NCBI GenBank assembly: GCA_017893485.1
Contig: JACEHZ010000600.1
Coordinates: forward strand, 62,001-126,000
DNA from: Hemerocallis citrina
Lineage: Eukaryota; Streptophyta; Magnoliopsida; Asparagales; Asphodelaceae
DNA: 64,000 nt
Direction of reading: 5' to 3'
The position numbers and the translations under genes were made by a program. Each line of letters opens with the position of its first letter. Within the stretch, counting starts at the first letter, position 1. Below, in pieces: positions 46,067 through 55,396 of this stretch. Under the pieces are notes generated by a model. It worked only from the letters and a program-made list of their open reading frames with translations. It was not told where the DNA came from and made no database searches.

Positions 46067-47189
46067 AAACAGTTTTGATGGTTATATGTTGTAATACTCG
46101 TGTAATTCCATATGTAGTTATATAAATGAGGGTTCTGGCAGTCTTTCGTCTATCCAATGTGGTTTTTTTTACATCATTGGTTTGATTGAGGCTAATGTTT
46201 AGTAAACCCTACAGTTTTATACTAATGTCATCCATTCACATCCTCGTTTCCTCCCATGTTTAACATCGCCAGTTGTAGCTTGCTTATAAGGTAGCATTTC
46301 AGTTTTCTACTAATCCTAGTTACATCATCAGATATCTTTCAACCTCAACTTTTCTTCGAGTGTACTGAGCTTATTAGTAGATATCATTAACTTTTATCAA
46401 GGAGCTATGATACAGAACTGTAAGTAGATTGTGAATTCTAGTTTCTTTATTTTCTCATTAATGAAGCACGGTGGCGTTACCATTTTGAGTTAAAAAGAAA
46501 GGGAAAAAAAGAAAGAATTGTAAAGAATCTACCATTTTGAGTTAAAAAGAAAGGGAAAAAAAGAAAGAATTGTAAAGAATCTACGGGTTTAGTAAAGAAA
46601 GAATTGTAGATAAAAGAATGGTGTGAGATATATTTAGTAAAGAATCTACGGGTTTCAACGAGGTACAGGAAGCATACAAAAGTGTGTTTTATTTTTTTAT
46701 ATTTTTTTTATGTATGGGAAATTTGAGCCTTCGATATACGGAGGGATGTATATTTAACAGTCATATGTCTTCCTTATTATATGTGATCAACAAAGTAGAT
46801 TGTGGGCGTACATTTCCTCATATGTTCTTGGTACTGGTAACATATTCTGTGCTGTATCATCTGAATCTTTCCATGGTCTCATTGTAGTTTCTCATCTTTA
46901 ACCTTTTCATGTGTTACAGAGGAAAAAAAAACTATATATATGTACAGTATATGAGATGTGGAAGTACGCTTATTACATGTATGATCTATGTGAACTATAT
47001 GTAAAAGTAATTATAGGTTACCCTGATTGGTGCTTGCTTGATTCATTATTCCTTAATTATCATTTTTCATACAATATGGTCCTGACGGCCACCCATAATT
47101 CATCTACAATTTTCTTCTATTTAAATATCTCTATTTGATGTTTATTTAAAAAAAATCTCTATTTGATTATACAAAGTGACAAAATGAGT
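46067..47189. other. 3' flank of protease gene
   Basis: Probably contains the 3' UTR (first about 150 bp); no canonical AATAAA was found there. Apart from a 52-bp tandem duplication no feature was seen. Confidence 0.4.
46479..46582. repeat. Perfect 52-bp tandem duplication
   Basis: Two identical copies (46479-46530, 46531-46582) of a unit starting ACCATTTTGAGTTAAAAAG. Fragments of its end (GTAAAGAATCTACGGGTTT) recur near 46635. Confidence 0.9.
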
Positions 47190-47828
47190 ATCCACAATGG
47201 TATTTCTCATTTATTTAAAAAATGGCAGCTACAGTAATAAAAAATACGGGAATTGTCTGCAGTGGTTATTTGCAATATTTTTGCTAAAATTTGAGATAGA
47301 CGAGACATATTGTTTGGTTCGTTGATTTTTTTTTAAATTAATTAATTAGTGATTAACTATTAAAATATATTAATTAAATAAATTAAATAATATAATATTA
47401 CCTAAAACCTAATTAAACTAACCCTAAACCTAATTAAATCCACTAACCTACCCCTAATTCCTTCTGAAATGCTGGATGGGACATGACACTTTTGCTTGAG
47501 ACGAGACAACATGTCTGGCCCGAGCATTTTAAAAATTTTTTTTTTGTTTTTTTTTTTCATCTTCTTCTACGGACCGTCCAATCAATTAAAAAAAAAAAAA
47601 TATTAGACGAAACATGTTGTCTTGTCCGATCCCATTAAAAAAATGGAAAAAAATTAGTGACGGAACATGTTGTCTCGTCTCTTATAATTTGAGAATCGCA
47701 AATTCATTTCTCAAAAATGAGAAACAACTGTAGCTACTTTGCCGTAAAATGGCAAAGTAGCAAACGACTGCAGCAACTCATTTCTAAAAAAATGAGAAAT
47801 TGACAAATATAACATACGACTGTGGATT
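47190..47828. mobile_element. MITE-like inverted-repeat element
   Basis: The ends resemble each other inverted (ATCCACAATGGTAT left; ATCCACAGTCGTAT from the right). Nested inverted pairs lie inside: CTGCAGTGGTTATTTGC / CTACAGTTGTTTCTC and GACGAGACATATTGT / GACGAGACAACATGT. A hairpin CTACTTTGCC...GGCAAAGTAG is at 47731-47760. No coding sequence. The boundaries are approximate. Confidence 0.45.
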
Positions 47829-48049
47829 TAGCGATTCAAAATACAGAGTGTTTGCCATTTTTCAAAGCCATTTTTCATTCCTTTATCTAGGCTCTTATTT
47901 GTGGGGAGTTGTACAGAACCAACGATTTCTGCCATGGGTGATTAATCATCATAGTGGAATCAATGGCACAGAGTCAAAATAGGATTTTGGATTTCAAACT
48001 ATTGATGAACCAAACCAATTCCATGAATACGTATAGTATATATTTTCAG

Positions 48050-48138
48050 ATTTCTGGTTGAATCAAGAATCATTAAATATAAGGGAACAAACAGATTTCT
48101 GGTCGAATCAAGAATCATTAAGTATAAGGGAACAGAAC
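48050..48138. repeat. Tandem duplication of about 46 bp
   Basis: Two copies of TTTCTGGTYGAATCAAGAAT...TAAGGGAACA, differing by a few bases. Confidence 0.8.
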
Positions 48139-48164
48139 AGGCCTACGACTTTATTGCCTGGGCG

Positions 48165-48665
48165 TAGCATTGGTATAAATACCCGTGTCCCGGAACCGAC
48201 CCGGACCCGACCCGGACCCGGCATTGGACCGGAACCGACCCGGCCTATCCGGGTCCGGGTCCTAAAATGTGACCCGTTGTACTTTCGGGTCTGGGTCCGG
48301 TCCGCTCAAAAGAGACCCGACCCGGACCCGAACCCGGACCCGTTAAAAAAATCCAAAAAATCAACATAAAAATAAATATTAGATCCTCATCGCTCCCCTC
48401 CTTCCTCATCAATTCTAAGTTTTCTTCTCCCAAACTCAAAACTCATGCATTTTTCTTCTCTCCTCAATTCTAAATCCTCCATTCGCCGCATCCTCTCGCC
48501 GCTCATACTCCCGCTCCTACCCGAACGGGTAGGAATATTTTAATAGGACCCGGACCTGGAACCGGACCCGGTCCTCATGGATTTGGGTCCGGGTCCAATT
48601 TTTGGACCCGTAGGGGACCGAGTCCGGGTCCGGGTAGTGAAGGACCCGACTTGATACCAATGCTA
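48165..48665. mobile_element. hAT-like element with GACCCGG arrays
   Basis: Termini TAGCATTGGTAT and its inverse ATACCAATGCTA. The flanks CCTGGGCG and CCTGGGGG are an 8-bp duplication with one mismatch. Both subterminal regions are filled with CCGGACCCG / CGGGTCCGG motifs. There is no transposase frame. Confidence 0.75.
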
Positions 48666-48673
48666 CCTGGGGG

Positions 48674-48868
48674 AGGATGATGACAATAATGCCCGCAGTC
48701 GATCCGACTCAAATCTTCCAAGATTTGGAGTAGAATGGGTTTCATTCCCCGGGTCTATATCGAGTTTCAACGCCAGTTCTTATGATTGTTGCGACTTACA
48801 CTTAAGCTTAGATAATATAAACGAGAGTTTCTATATCATCTAATATTTTCAATGTCCAAATTCACGAT
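48674..48868. other. No feature seen
   Basis: Short spacer between two elements. Confidence 0.4.
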
Positions 48869-48873
48869 GATAT

Positions 48874-49260
48874 TATAAAGTAGTGATTTCCTCTTGTATT
48901 TCTTTGTATAAACATATACAATATATATAGTACACAGGTTACATAAGGGAAGAGGGAATTGCATGATTGTTGCCTAAACTTAAGCTAATCAGTTACATGC
49001 AGATCATGACTAAATCAATCTCCTAAACTTAAGCATGCAGATCATGACTAAATCAATCTCCTAAACTTAAGCATGCAGATCATGACTAAATCAATATTTG
49101 TTGACCAAATCAAAACTGCCTTTATTGTTTGCTGATACCAAATCAATCTCCTAAACTTAAGCATGCAGATCATGACTAAATCAATATTTGTTGACCAAAT
49201 CAAAACTGCCTTTATTGTTTGCTGATACCACCTGATCCATTGGTTACAGGTGGTCCATTA
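48874..49260 (-). repeat. Copia 3' LTR
   Basis: 387 bp. It holds four copies of a roughly 38-bp unit (CTTAAGCATGCAGATCATGA) and a duplicated block of about 100 bp ending GTTTGCTGATACCA. Confidence 0.95.
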
Positions 49261-49736
49261 CGCCCCCTCAAGATTAAGGTTCCATCAGCAACCTTTATCT
49301 TGGATGTGAGTTCAGTGAACTTAGCCGTGGGCAGTGGTTTGGTGAGCAAGTCCGCCAGCTGATCCTTGGTAGACACATGTGTTACTATGAGCTTCTTGGT
49401 TTGAACTTGTTCCCTAACGAAATGATAATCTGGGGATATGTGCTTCATTCTTGAATGGAGTACAGGGTTGGAGCAAAGGTAGGTGGCACCCACATTGTCA
49501 CACAGCAAGCGTGGGGGGTGATGCATGGGAATTCTGAGTTCATGTAGTAAGTTTTGTAGCCACATTAACTCAGTAGTAGTAGTGGCAACTGCATGATATT
49601 CTGCCTCAGTGGATGATCGTGCCACAGTTCGTTGCTTTCTTGAGAGCCGTGAGATAGGATTGCCTCCAAAGAAGATGATGTATGCTGAGGTGGATTTGCG
49701 GTCATTGCTGTCCCCCCCCCCCCCCCCCCCCCCCAA
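49212..49736 (-). pseudogene. Copia RNase H segment, frame-shifted by poly-G
   Basis: It continues the RT frame after a homopolymer: DSNDRKSTSAYIIFFGG, RSSTEAEYHAVA, then the pol tail KDQLADLLTKPLPTAKF. On the - strand the run of 23 G after DADW puts this part out of frame with the RT. Otherwise the RNase H motifs are intact. Confidence 0.85.
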
Positions 49737-50857
49737 TCTGCATCAGAATATGCTAACAAGTTGTTGGTAACAGTTTTACGTAGCATAAGACCAAGATTCA
49801 TAGTGTGCTTGATGTACCGTAGGATACGTTTCAGATGCTGCAGGTGAAGAGAGGTTGGTTTGTGCATGAATTGAGACAATTTGTTGATGGAGTATGACAA
49901 GTCAGGACGAGTAAGATTAAGGTACTGAAGTCCACCAATGATCCTACGATACTCAGTGGCATCTGTGGATGTTGTGCCATCATTGAGCTGAAGCACTGCT
50001 GTAGAAGAAAGTGGAGTGGGGGATGGTTTCGCCCCCTCCATGTCAAACCTTTGTAGGAGCTCATGAATGTATCTATGTTGTGAGAGAAAAATTCCAGTGC
50101 TGGTTGGAATTATTTCAATACCCAGAAAATAGTGAGGTTGTCCCATATTTTTCAACGAAAATCGTTGAGATAGCGCCGCAATGAAACGCTGAAGGAAGAT
50201 GGACTTGTTACCTGTGAGTAGTAAATCGTCTACATAGACTAAAAAGTAGGCCATAGTATCACCCGAGTGATAAAGGAAAAGAGATGGATCACTTTTGCTG
50301 GTTTTGAAGCCATATGATAGAATAAATGCCTTGAGAGAATCATGCCAAGCACGTGGGGCTTGACGAAGGCCATAGATGGCTTTGTGAAGTTTGCATACAT
50401 AGGTAGGATGTGCAACATCTTTCATACCTGGTGGTTGATCCATGAAAACCTCTTCAGTGAGTGCTCCTTGTAAAAATGCATTGTTTACGTCAAGTTGGTG
50501 CATTGCCCACTGATTAGAGATAGCAAGAGTGAGGATAATCTTGATCGTTTGTGGACGAACAACAGGGGCAAATGTCTCCTTGAAGTCAATGCCAGGACAT
50601 TGTGTGAATCCTTTTGCAACAAGACGTGCTTTATATCGAGCTATGGAACCATTACTATTTCTCTTTATGCGAAATAACCATTTGCATCCAACAATATTTT
50701 GTCCTGCCTTGGTAGGCACAAGAGAGAATGTGCCATTTCTGATTAGGGCTTCAAATTCATCTGCAATTGCCTTGCGCCAATGAGGATGTTTCATGGCCTC
50801 ACGAATATTAGAAGGTTCTAAGTTTTCTGGTAGGGGATGTTTGGATACATTGTACAT
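49565..50857 (-). CDS. Copia reverse transcriptase segment
   Basis: 430-codon frame: GCKWLFRIKRNSNGSIARYK, AFLQGALTEEVFMDQPPG, the catalytic YVDDLLLTGN, and PDLSYSINKLSQFMH. The C-terminus reaches DADWGGGG, where the homopolymer shifts it. It would copy the element RNA into DNA. It is separated from the upstream gag-integrase frame by a single-base shift near 50980. Confidence 0.9.
   Translation of the reverse strand: MYNVSKHPLPENLEPSNIREAMKHPHWRKAIADEFEALIRNGTFSLVPTKAGQNIVGCKWLFRIKRNSNGSIARYKARLVAKGFTQCPGIDFKETFAPVVRPQTIKIILTLAISNQWAMHQLDVNNAFLQGALTEEVFMDQPPGMKDVAHPTYVCKLHKAIYGLRQAPRAWHDSLKAFILSYGFKTSKSDPSLFLYHSGDTMAYFLVYVDDLLLTGNKSIFLQRFIAALSQRFSLKNMGQPHYFLGIEIIPTSTGIFLSQHRYIHELLQRFDMEGAKPSPTPLSSTAVLQLNDGTTSTDATEYRRIIGGLQYLNLTRPDLSYSINKLSQFMHKPTSLHLQHLKRILRYIKHTMNLGLMLRKTVTNNLLAYSDADWGGGGGGGTAMTANPPQHTSSSLEAILSHGSQESNELWHDHPLRQNIMQLPLLLLS
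49712..49734. repeat. Poly-C tract (23 C) in RNase H
   Basis: Uninterrupted C run, lying in the RNase H coding sequence (G run on the coding strand). Confidence 0.95.
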
Positions 50858-53277
50858 CCTCTTTGGCTTGAAGATGTTGTTCTTGGACCTGGTGATAATT
50901 TGGTTTGGCTCATTGGTGGGTGGTGGGACTGCAGAAGGATTAGTAGTGACAGTAGTAGTTGAAATAGGAGATGGTGTAGGATATCATTACCGGACGTAGT
51001 ATTTGAAGGCAGGAGTACCTCATCTTCACAGGACATAGCATGTGACTCAGGTAGGTCATGGTTTTGGATGGGAATGATGGTATGAAGAGGTTGGGGTATG
51101 CTGGTTGTGGGTAATGATGATAGTGGTGTGGGTTGGGTGAGCTGGATATATGGAAAGATGTGATCAAAAAATTTGACATGTCTAGAGGTGTATATTTTGT
51201 GAGTTTTGGGATCGAGACATATATAGCTATACTGAGATTCGGCATATCCAAGAAATATGCATGGTTGAGACCGTGGTTGAAGTTTGTTGGAGACATAAGG
51301 TCGCAACCAAGGAAAGCAAAGGCAGCCAAAGGAATGAAGATGATGGGTTGTTGGAGTTTTCTTATGTAATGCTTGGTATGGTGACTGCATGTTGAGGACA
51401 GGGGTTGGCAACCTATTGATGAGATACACTGCAGTTCTAAAAGCAAATGACCAGTATTCAGGTGGCAATTTTGACATGTGTAGTAGGGCTCTTCCTGTTT
51501 CAACGATATGTCTGTGGCATCTCTCAGCTGGGGCATTTAGTTCAGGTGTATATGGTGGTGTGGTGAGATGAGATATGCCATGGGTATGAAGGAATTGTTT
51601 TAATTTGAGGAATTCTCCTCCATTATCAGAGTACAATGAGACAATTTTTTCTTTGAAATAATTTTCAACAAGATTTTTAAATGTGGGAAACAAAATAGAG
51701 ACATCTGACTTATTTCTTAATGGATAGAGCCATGCATATTTGGTGAAATGATCAACAAAGATTAGATAATAGGAGAAACCATCTAAAGATTTGATGTGGG
51801 CTGGACCCCATACATCAGTATAAATGAGCTCTAGTGTTTTTTCTGTTGTGATACTGGAGATTGAGAAGGGTAATTTATGACTCTTAACACTATTGCAGGA
51901 CATGCAAGGTACTTGTTGGCTCTTTATTTTGCAGGATGGAAGTAGGTGTCTAAGTATGCGATCAGATGGATGCCCCAATATGTGATGCCATGGTGGAATG
52001 ATGGATGTAGTTGTGACTAGGGTCCTTGTTGGAGGTGCTGGATGGGGCATGTGGTAGAGTCCATTGCTATGCTGCCCTCTTAGAAGAGGTTCCCTTGTCT
52101 TCAAATCCTTGATTAGGAAATGATCAGAAAAAAATTCAACAGAAATGGGATTAGTATGACATAGGGATGAGACAGACAATAGTTTTTGTGTAATTTTAGG
52201 CACATGTAAAACATTCGATAGATGAAATGATTGAGAGGGAGTGTGTAAGACAATTTTACCAATATTGGAAATGGTATGACCTGAGCCATCACCAACCACA
52301 AGTTGATCAGGTCCTGTGTAAGGTTGAGTCAGATGAAGTTGTTCCAGATCATTAGTTATATGATGAGATGCTCCTGAGTCTAAGATCCAGTCTGAGACCC
52401 CTGGTGATATAGCTCGTGCGTGAAGAGCAGAAGGAGGTTGGTGCCTTTTTGAGGGGTGTCCATGCAGCTTGTAACAAACCTTGGCTGTATGGCCTGGTTT
52501 GTCACAGAATTGACACACTACACGCCTTGAGGAACCAGGTGACGTTGATCTGGGCATTGTTTGATTGTAGAACTGTTTTCCAGTTCTGTTGTAAAACTGC
52601 TTGCCTTTATGTGCAGTATTTGCAGTAGCAAGGAGAGGGGTTTGTTGCACAGTTTCATCCCTCTCTAAATCACTTTCAAAGTCAGTGAGAAGATCATGGA
52701 GATCATCAAATCCAATAGGATTTTCTCTTGTTTTGAGAGCAGCAGTGAACTCACGATACTCAGTACCAAGGCCGTTCAAAGTGTGGATGACTAGATCCAC
52801 ATCATCCAAGGGAGAGTTAATGATGGCTAATTCGTCAGCCAAAGCCTTAATACCATGAAGGTATTCTGAGATGGATTTGGATCCTTTTGAGAATCGCGAG
52901 AGTCTCTCTTTTAGGTGCATGATTCTTGCACGAGTTTTGCTTGCAAACATCTTGGTGAGAATGTCCCAAGCTTGTTTGGAAGTCTTCACATTACCTAACA
53001 TGGTAATGATACTGGGATCAACTGAGGACATAATGGCATAGAGGATCAACTGATCCTGTCTTTTCCAGCGAGTATAGGTTGCGTTAGTTGTGGCAGGAGT
53101 TGCAGTGGTGCCATCAACATAACCAATGAGATCATATGCCACAAGGAGGGCATTGAATTGAACATGCCAGGCAGGGTAGTTGCTGCTATTCAGTTTGAGT
53201 GATGAATGGGTGTTAAGAACAACAACAGAATTGACATTTGAGGTAATTGGGATTTCAGATGTTGTAGAGGAAGACAT
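50818..53277 (-). CDS. Copia gag-protease-integrase polyprotein
   Basis: 819-codon frame with an ATG at 53277. Gag spans about residues 25-230 (LNSSNYPAWHVQFNALL, LKERLSRFSKG). The CCHC knuckle CQFCDKPGHTAKVC follows. The protease active site is WILDSGASHHITND. The integrase zinc region is HILGHPSDRILRH ... CMSCNSVKSHK, and the core has YTDVWGP, FVDHFTKYAWLYP, LYSDNGGEF and APAERCHRHIVE. The last 60 or so codons (after about 50985) are out of register with the Copia linker; a one-base loss shifts the frame so that RT lies in another frame. All domains up to integrase appear intact. Confidence 0.9.
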   Translation of the reverse strand: MSSSTTSEIPITSNVNSVVVLNTHSSLKLNSSNYPAWHVQFNALLVAYDLIGYVDGTTATPATTNATYTRWKRQDQLILYAIMSSVDPSIITMLGNVKTSKQAWDILTKMFASKTRARIMHLKERLSRFSKGSKSISEYLHGIKALADELAIINSPLDDVDLVIHTLNGLGTEYREFTAALKTRENPIGFDDLHDLLTDFESDLERDETVQQTPLLATANTAHKGKQFYNRTGKQFYNQTMPRSTSPGSSRRVVCQFCDKPGHTAKVCYKLHGHPSKRHQPPSALHARAISPGVSDWILDSGASHHITNDLEQLHLTQPYTGPDQLVVGDGSGHTISNIGKIVLHTPSQSFHLSNVLHVPKITQKLLSVSSLCHTNPISVEFFSDHFLIKDLKTREPLLRGQHSNGLYHMPHPAPPTRTLVTTTSIIPPWHHILGHPSDRILRHLLPSCKIKSQQVPCMSCNSVKSHKLPFSISSITTEKTLELIYTDVWGPAHIKSLDGFSYYLIFVDHFTKYAWLYPLRNKSDVSILFPTFKNLVENYFKEKIVSLYSDNGGEFLKLKQFLHTHGISHLTTPPYTPELNAPAERCHRHIVETGRALLHMSKLPPEYWSFAFRTAVYLINRLPTPVLNMQSPYQALHKKTPTTHHLHSFGCLCFPWLRPYVSNKLQPRSQPCIFLGYAESQYSYICLDPKTHKIYTSRHVKFFDHIFPYIQLTQPTPLSSLPTTSIPQPLHTIIPIQNHDLPESHAMSCEDEVLLPSNTTSGNDILHHLLFQLLLSLLILLQSHHPPMSQTKLSPGPRTTSSSQRGCTMYPNIPYQKT

Positions 53278-53314
53278 GATGGGATAGTGGATCGATTTGC
53301 TGTAAGGCTAAAGA

Positions 53315-53326
53315 GCTCTGATACCA
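53315..53326 (-). other. Copia primer binding site
   Basis: TGGTATCAGAGC on the - strand, directly abutting the LTR end ACTTTATA. Confidence 0.9.
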
Positions 53327-53713
53327 TATAAAGTAGTGATTTCCTCTTGTATTTCTTTGTATAAACATATACAATATATATAGTACACAGGTTACATAAG
53401 GGAAGAGGGAATTGCATGATTGTTGCCTAAACTTAAGCTAATCAGTTACATGCAGATCATGACTAAATCAATCTCCTAAACTTAAGCATGCAGATCATGA
53501 CTAAATCAATCTCCTAAACTTAAGCATGCAGATCATGACTAAATCAATATTTGTTGACCAAATCAAAACTGCCTTTATTGTTTGCTGATACCAAATCAAT
53601 CTTCTAAACTTAAGCATGCAGATCATGACTAAATCAATATTTGTTGACCAAATCAAAACTGCCTTTATTGTTTGCTGATACCATCTGATCCATTGGTTAC
53701 AGGTGGTCCATTA
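53327..53713 (-). repeat. Copia 5' LTR
   Basis: 387 bp, about two differences from 48874-49260. Confidence 0.95.
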
Positions 53714-53868
53714 GATATAACATATTAGGTTTATAAGAGTCATTTATATGAAATTTGAGGCATATCTAAATTAAGCCGAAGAGAAGTAGAAAACAGGCCT
53801 TCATAATCTATCACTGGAAGGGATCCCTTCGACGAGTTTGTGAAAGGAGGTTACTTATATTTCATAAT

Positions 53869-54086
53869 CAGGGCCGGCCCTGAGTTCCGGAGGGCCCTAG
53901 GCGAACTTCGGAAATGGGGCCCCCCTGTCCCATACATTTAAAAAAAAACATATAAAAAAAATTTTATGCGCGAAATGCGTGCCTGTATTTACAAGGGAAG
54001 TTAGAAATTGGGGGCTCCTAAAATTGCGATTTCGGCGGGGGCCCGAGGCGGCCGCCTTGCCCGCCTACATTTCAGGGCCGGCCCTG
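53869..54086. mobile_element. hAT MITE, CAGGGCCGGCCCTG family, copy 1
   Basis: Both termini are the palindrome CAGGGCCGGCCCTG. Exact 8-bp duplication TTCATAAT (53861-53868, 54087-54094). 218 bp, non-coding. The second copy is at 58178. Confidence 0.9.
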
Positions 54087-54814
54087 TTCATAATATCTGT
54101 GGACTTGGATTCTCTTTAGCAATTTTTTCTAGTTCAGCAGTTAATAAGAATGGGGTGGCTTTTAGATGATTATCAAGGAGAACAAACGACATTCCTTCTG
54201 TAAGAATGTAGGCTCTTCCTTGGCACATCCAATGCGAGAACAGTTAGCTACGATATGAACTATGGAGTTACAGCGTACCTATGTACCTGTAGAACTGATT
54301 AAGCAAGGTCATGCACCCTTAAAGAAAGCCTGTCATAGATAAAATTTTAGAGAGAGAGATTACTTTGTAAAACTCATTTGAATTTCTCTTATCGCAAGAA
54401 GCTCTAGTAGTGTTGTATTCATGATCTTTGCATCATGGTATTTAAGTTCTCAGGGTAATCAAAGAATGGAACCAGTATTTGTCTCTCATTCTATCATCGC
54501 ATTTTGGTGCATGCTCTGCATGTAGCGCTGAGGCCACAATTGCAGAATGCCGTTGTGGATGCAAACAACCCCACTTTTTTTTTTTTTTTTTTTTTTTTTA
54601 ATTGATAACAGGATGGAATCCTAAGGGATTTCAACTACCCAAAAAGTACTTATAAACCAACTAAAACAGAAGTACAACCACCAAAATAGCACTAACTGAT
54701 GCATTAGAAGCTGAAAGCTTCAAAACAAAATAGCACCAGTAGGCAAAGAGTTTCAAACAGAGTATCACCAAGTATTACAAAACATAAAAAAGAGAACAAA
54801 CACATCTAATAGAC

Positions 54815-55396
54815 TTAGGGGTCTAAAATGATGACAGGGTTATCCTGACTAGCACCTCTTTCATACGCAGACTGATACGAAGACACCAGAAGGATCCCTG
54901 TGATATATTCTTGCTCATGAGCTGACATAGCAGAGATGGACTCCAGAGTAGCAGAAATTGGATCAGTATCCATATAGGCATCATCATGAACAGGTACCTC
55001 CACGGGAGCATCAGGGATAGCAGAAGAGGGGGCATCAGCAGATAAAGGAGGAACTGGAGCAACTTGAGAGGTGTCTTCATAGATGTCTACAAAGATATCT
55101 TCAGTATCAGCAGTTGGAACATTCACCATAGGAGGAGTAGCTACTCCCTGAGATCCATAAGTAGCAGACCCCGTATTTGTAGAAGCACCTACCATAGAAA
55201 TATCATGAATAAAATTTTGAATAGCAAGATTGATCGGAGTAAAATCAACAAGAAGGTTTTTAGACCGAGGAAGAATATCCGACCAAAGAGAGCAAAAATA
55301 GAGAAGGGAGTGAAGAATAGAAATAATATCAGAGCTTTTTTTGAGGAAAATCCTATGATTACGTTCTTTCCAAATAACCCAAATTAGAGCTATCAT
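54815..55396 (-). pseudogene. LINE C-terminal segment with acidic tail
   Basis: It begins with the end of the zf-RVT region (MIALIWVIWKERNHRIF). About 125 more residues follow, rich in Pro, Ala, Asp and Ser (DTEDIFVDIYEDTSQVAPVP, VPVHDDAYMDTDP), ending NPVIILDP and a stop. I do not recognise this tail in other plant LINEs. It may be lineage-specific or captured. Confidence 0.6.

Larger units (their letters stand above)
48874..53713 (-). mobile_element. Young Ty1/Copia element with TA...TA LTR ends
   Basis: Two 387-bp LTRs (48874-49260, 53327-53713) differ at about two sites. Exact target duplication GATAT (48869-48873, 53714-53718). On the - strand the LTR begins TAATGGACC and ends CTTTATA, so the termini are TA...TA instead of TG...CA. 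The primer site TGGTATCAGAGC abuts one end and the purine tract AATCTTGAGGGGGCG the other, which fixes the boundaries independently. The polyprotein is almost intact. The protein wording resembles the Ale/Retrofit group. Confidence 0.95.
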
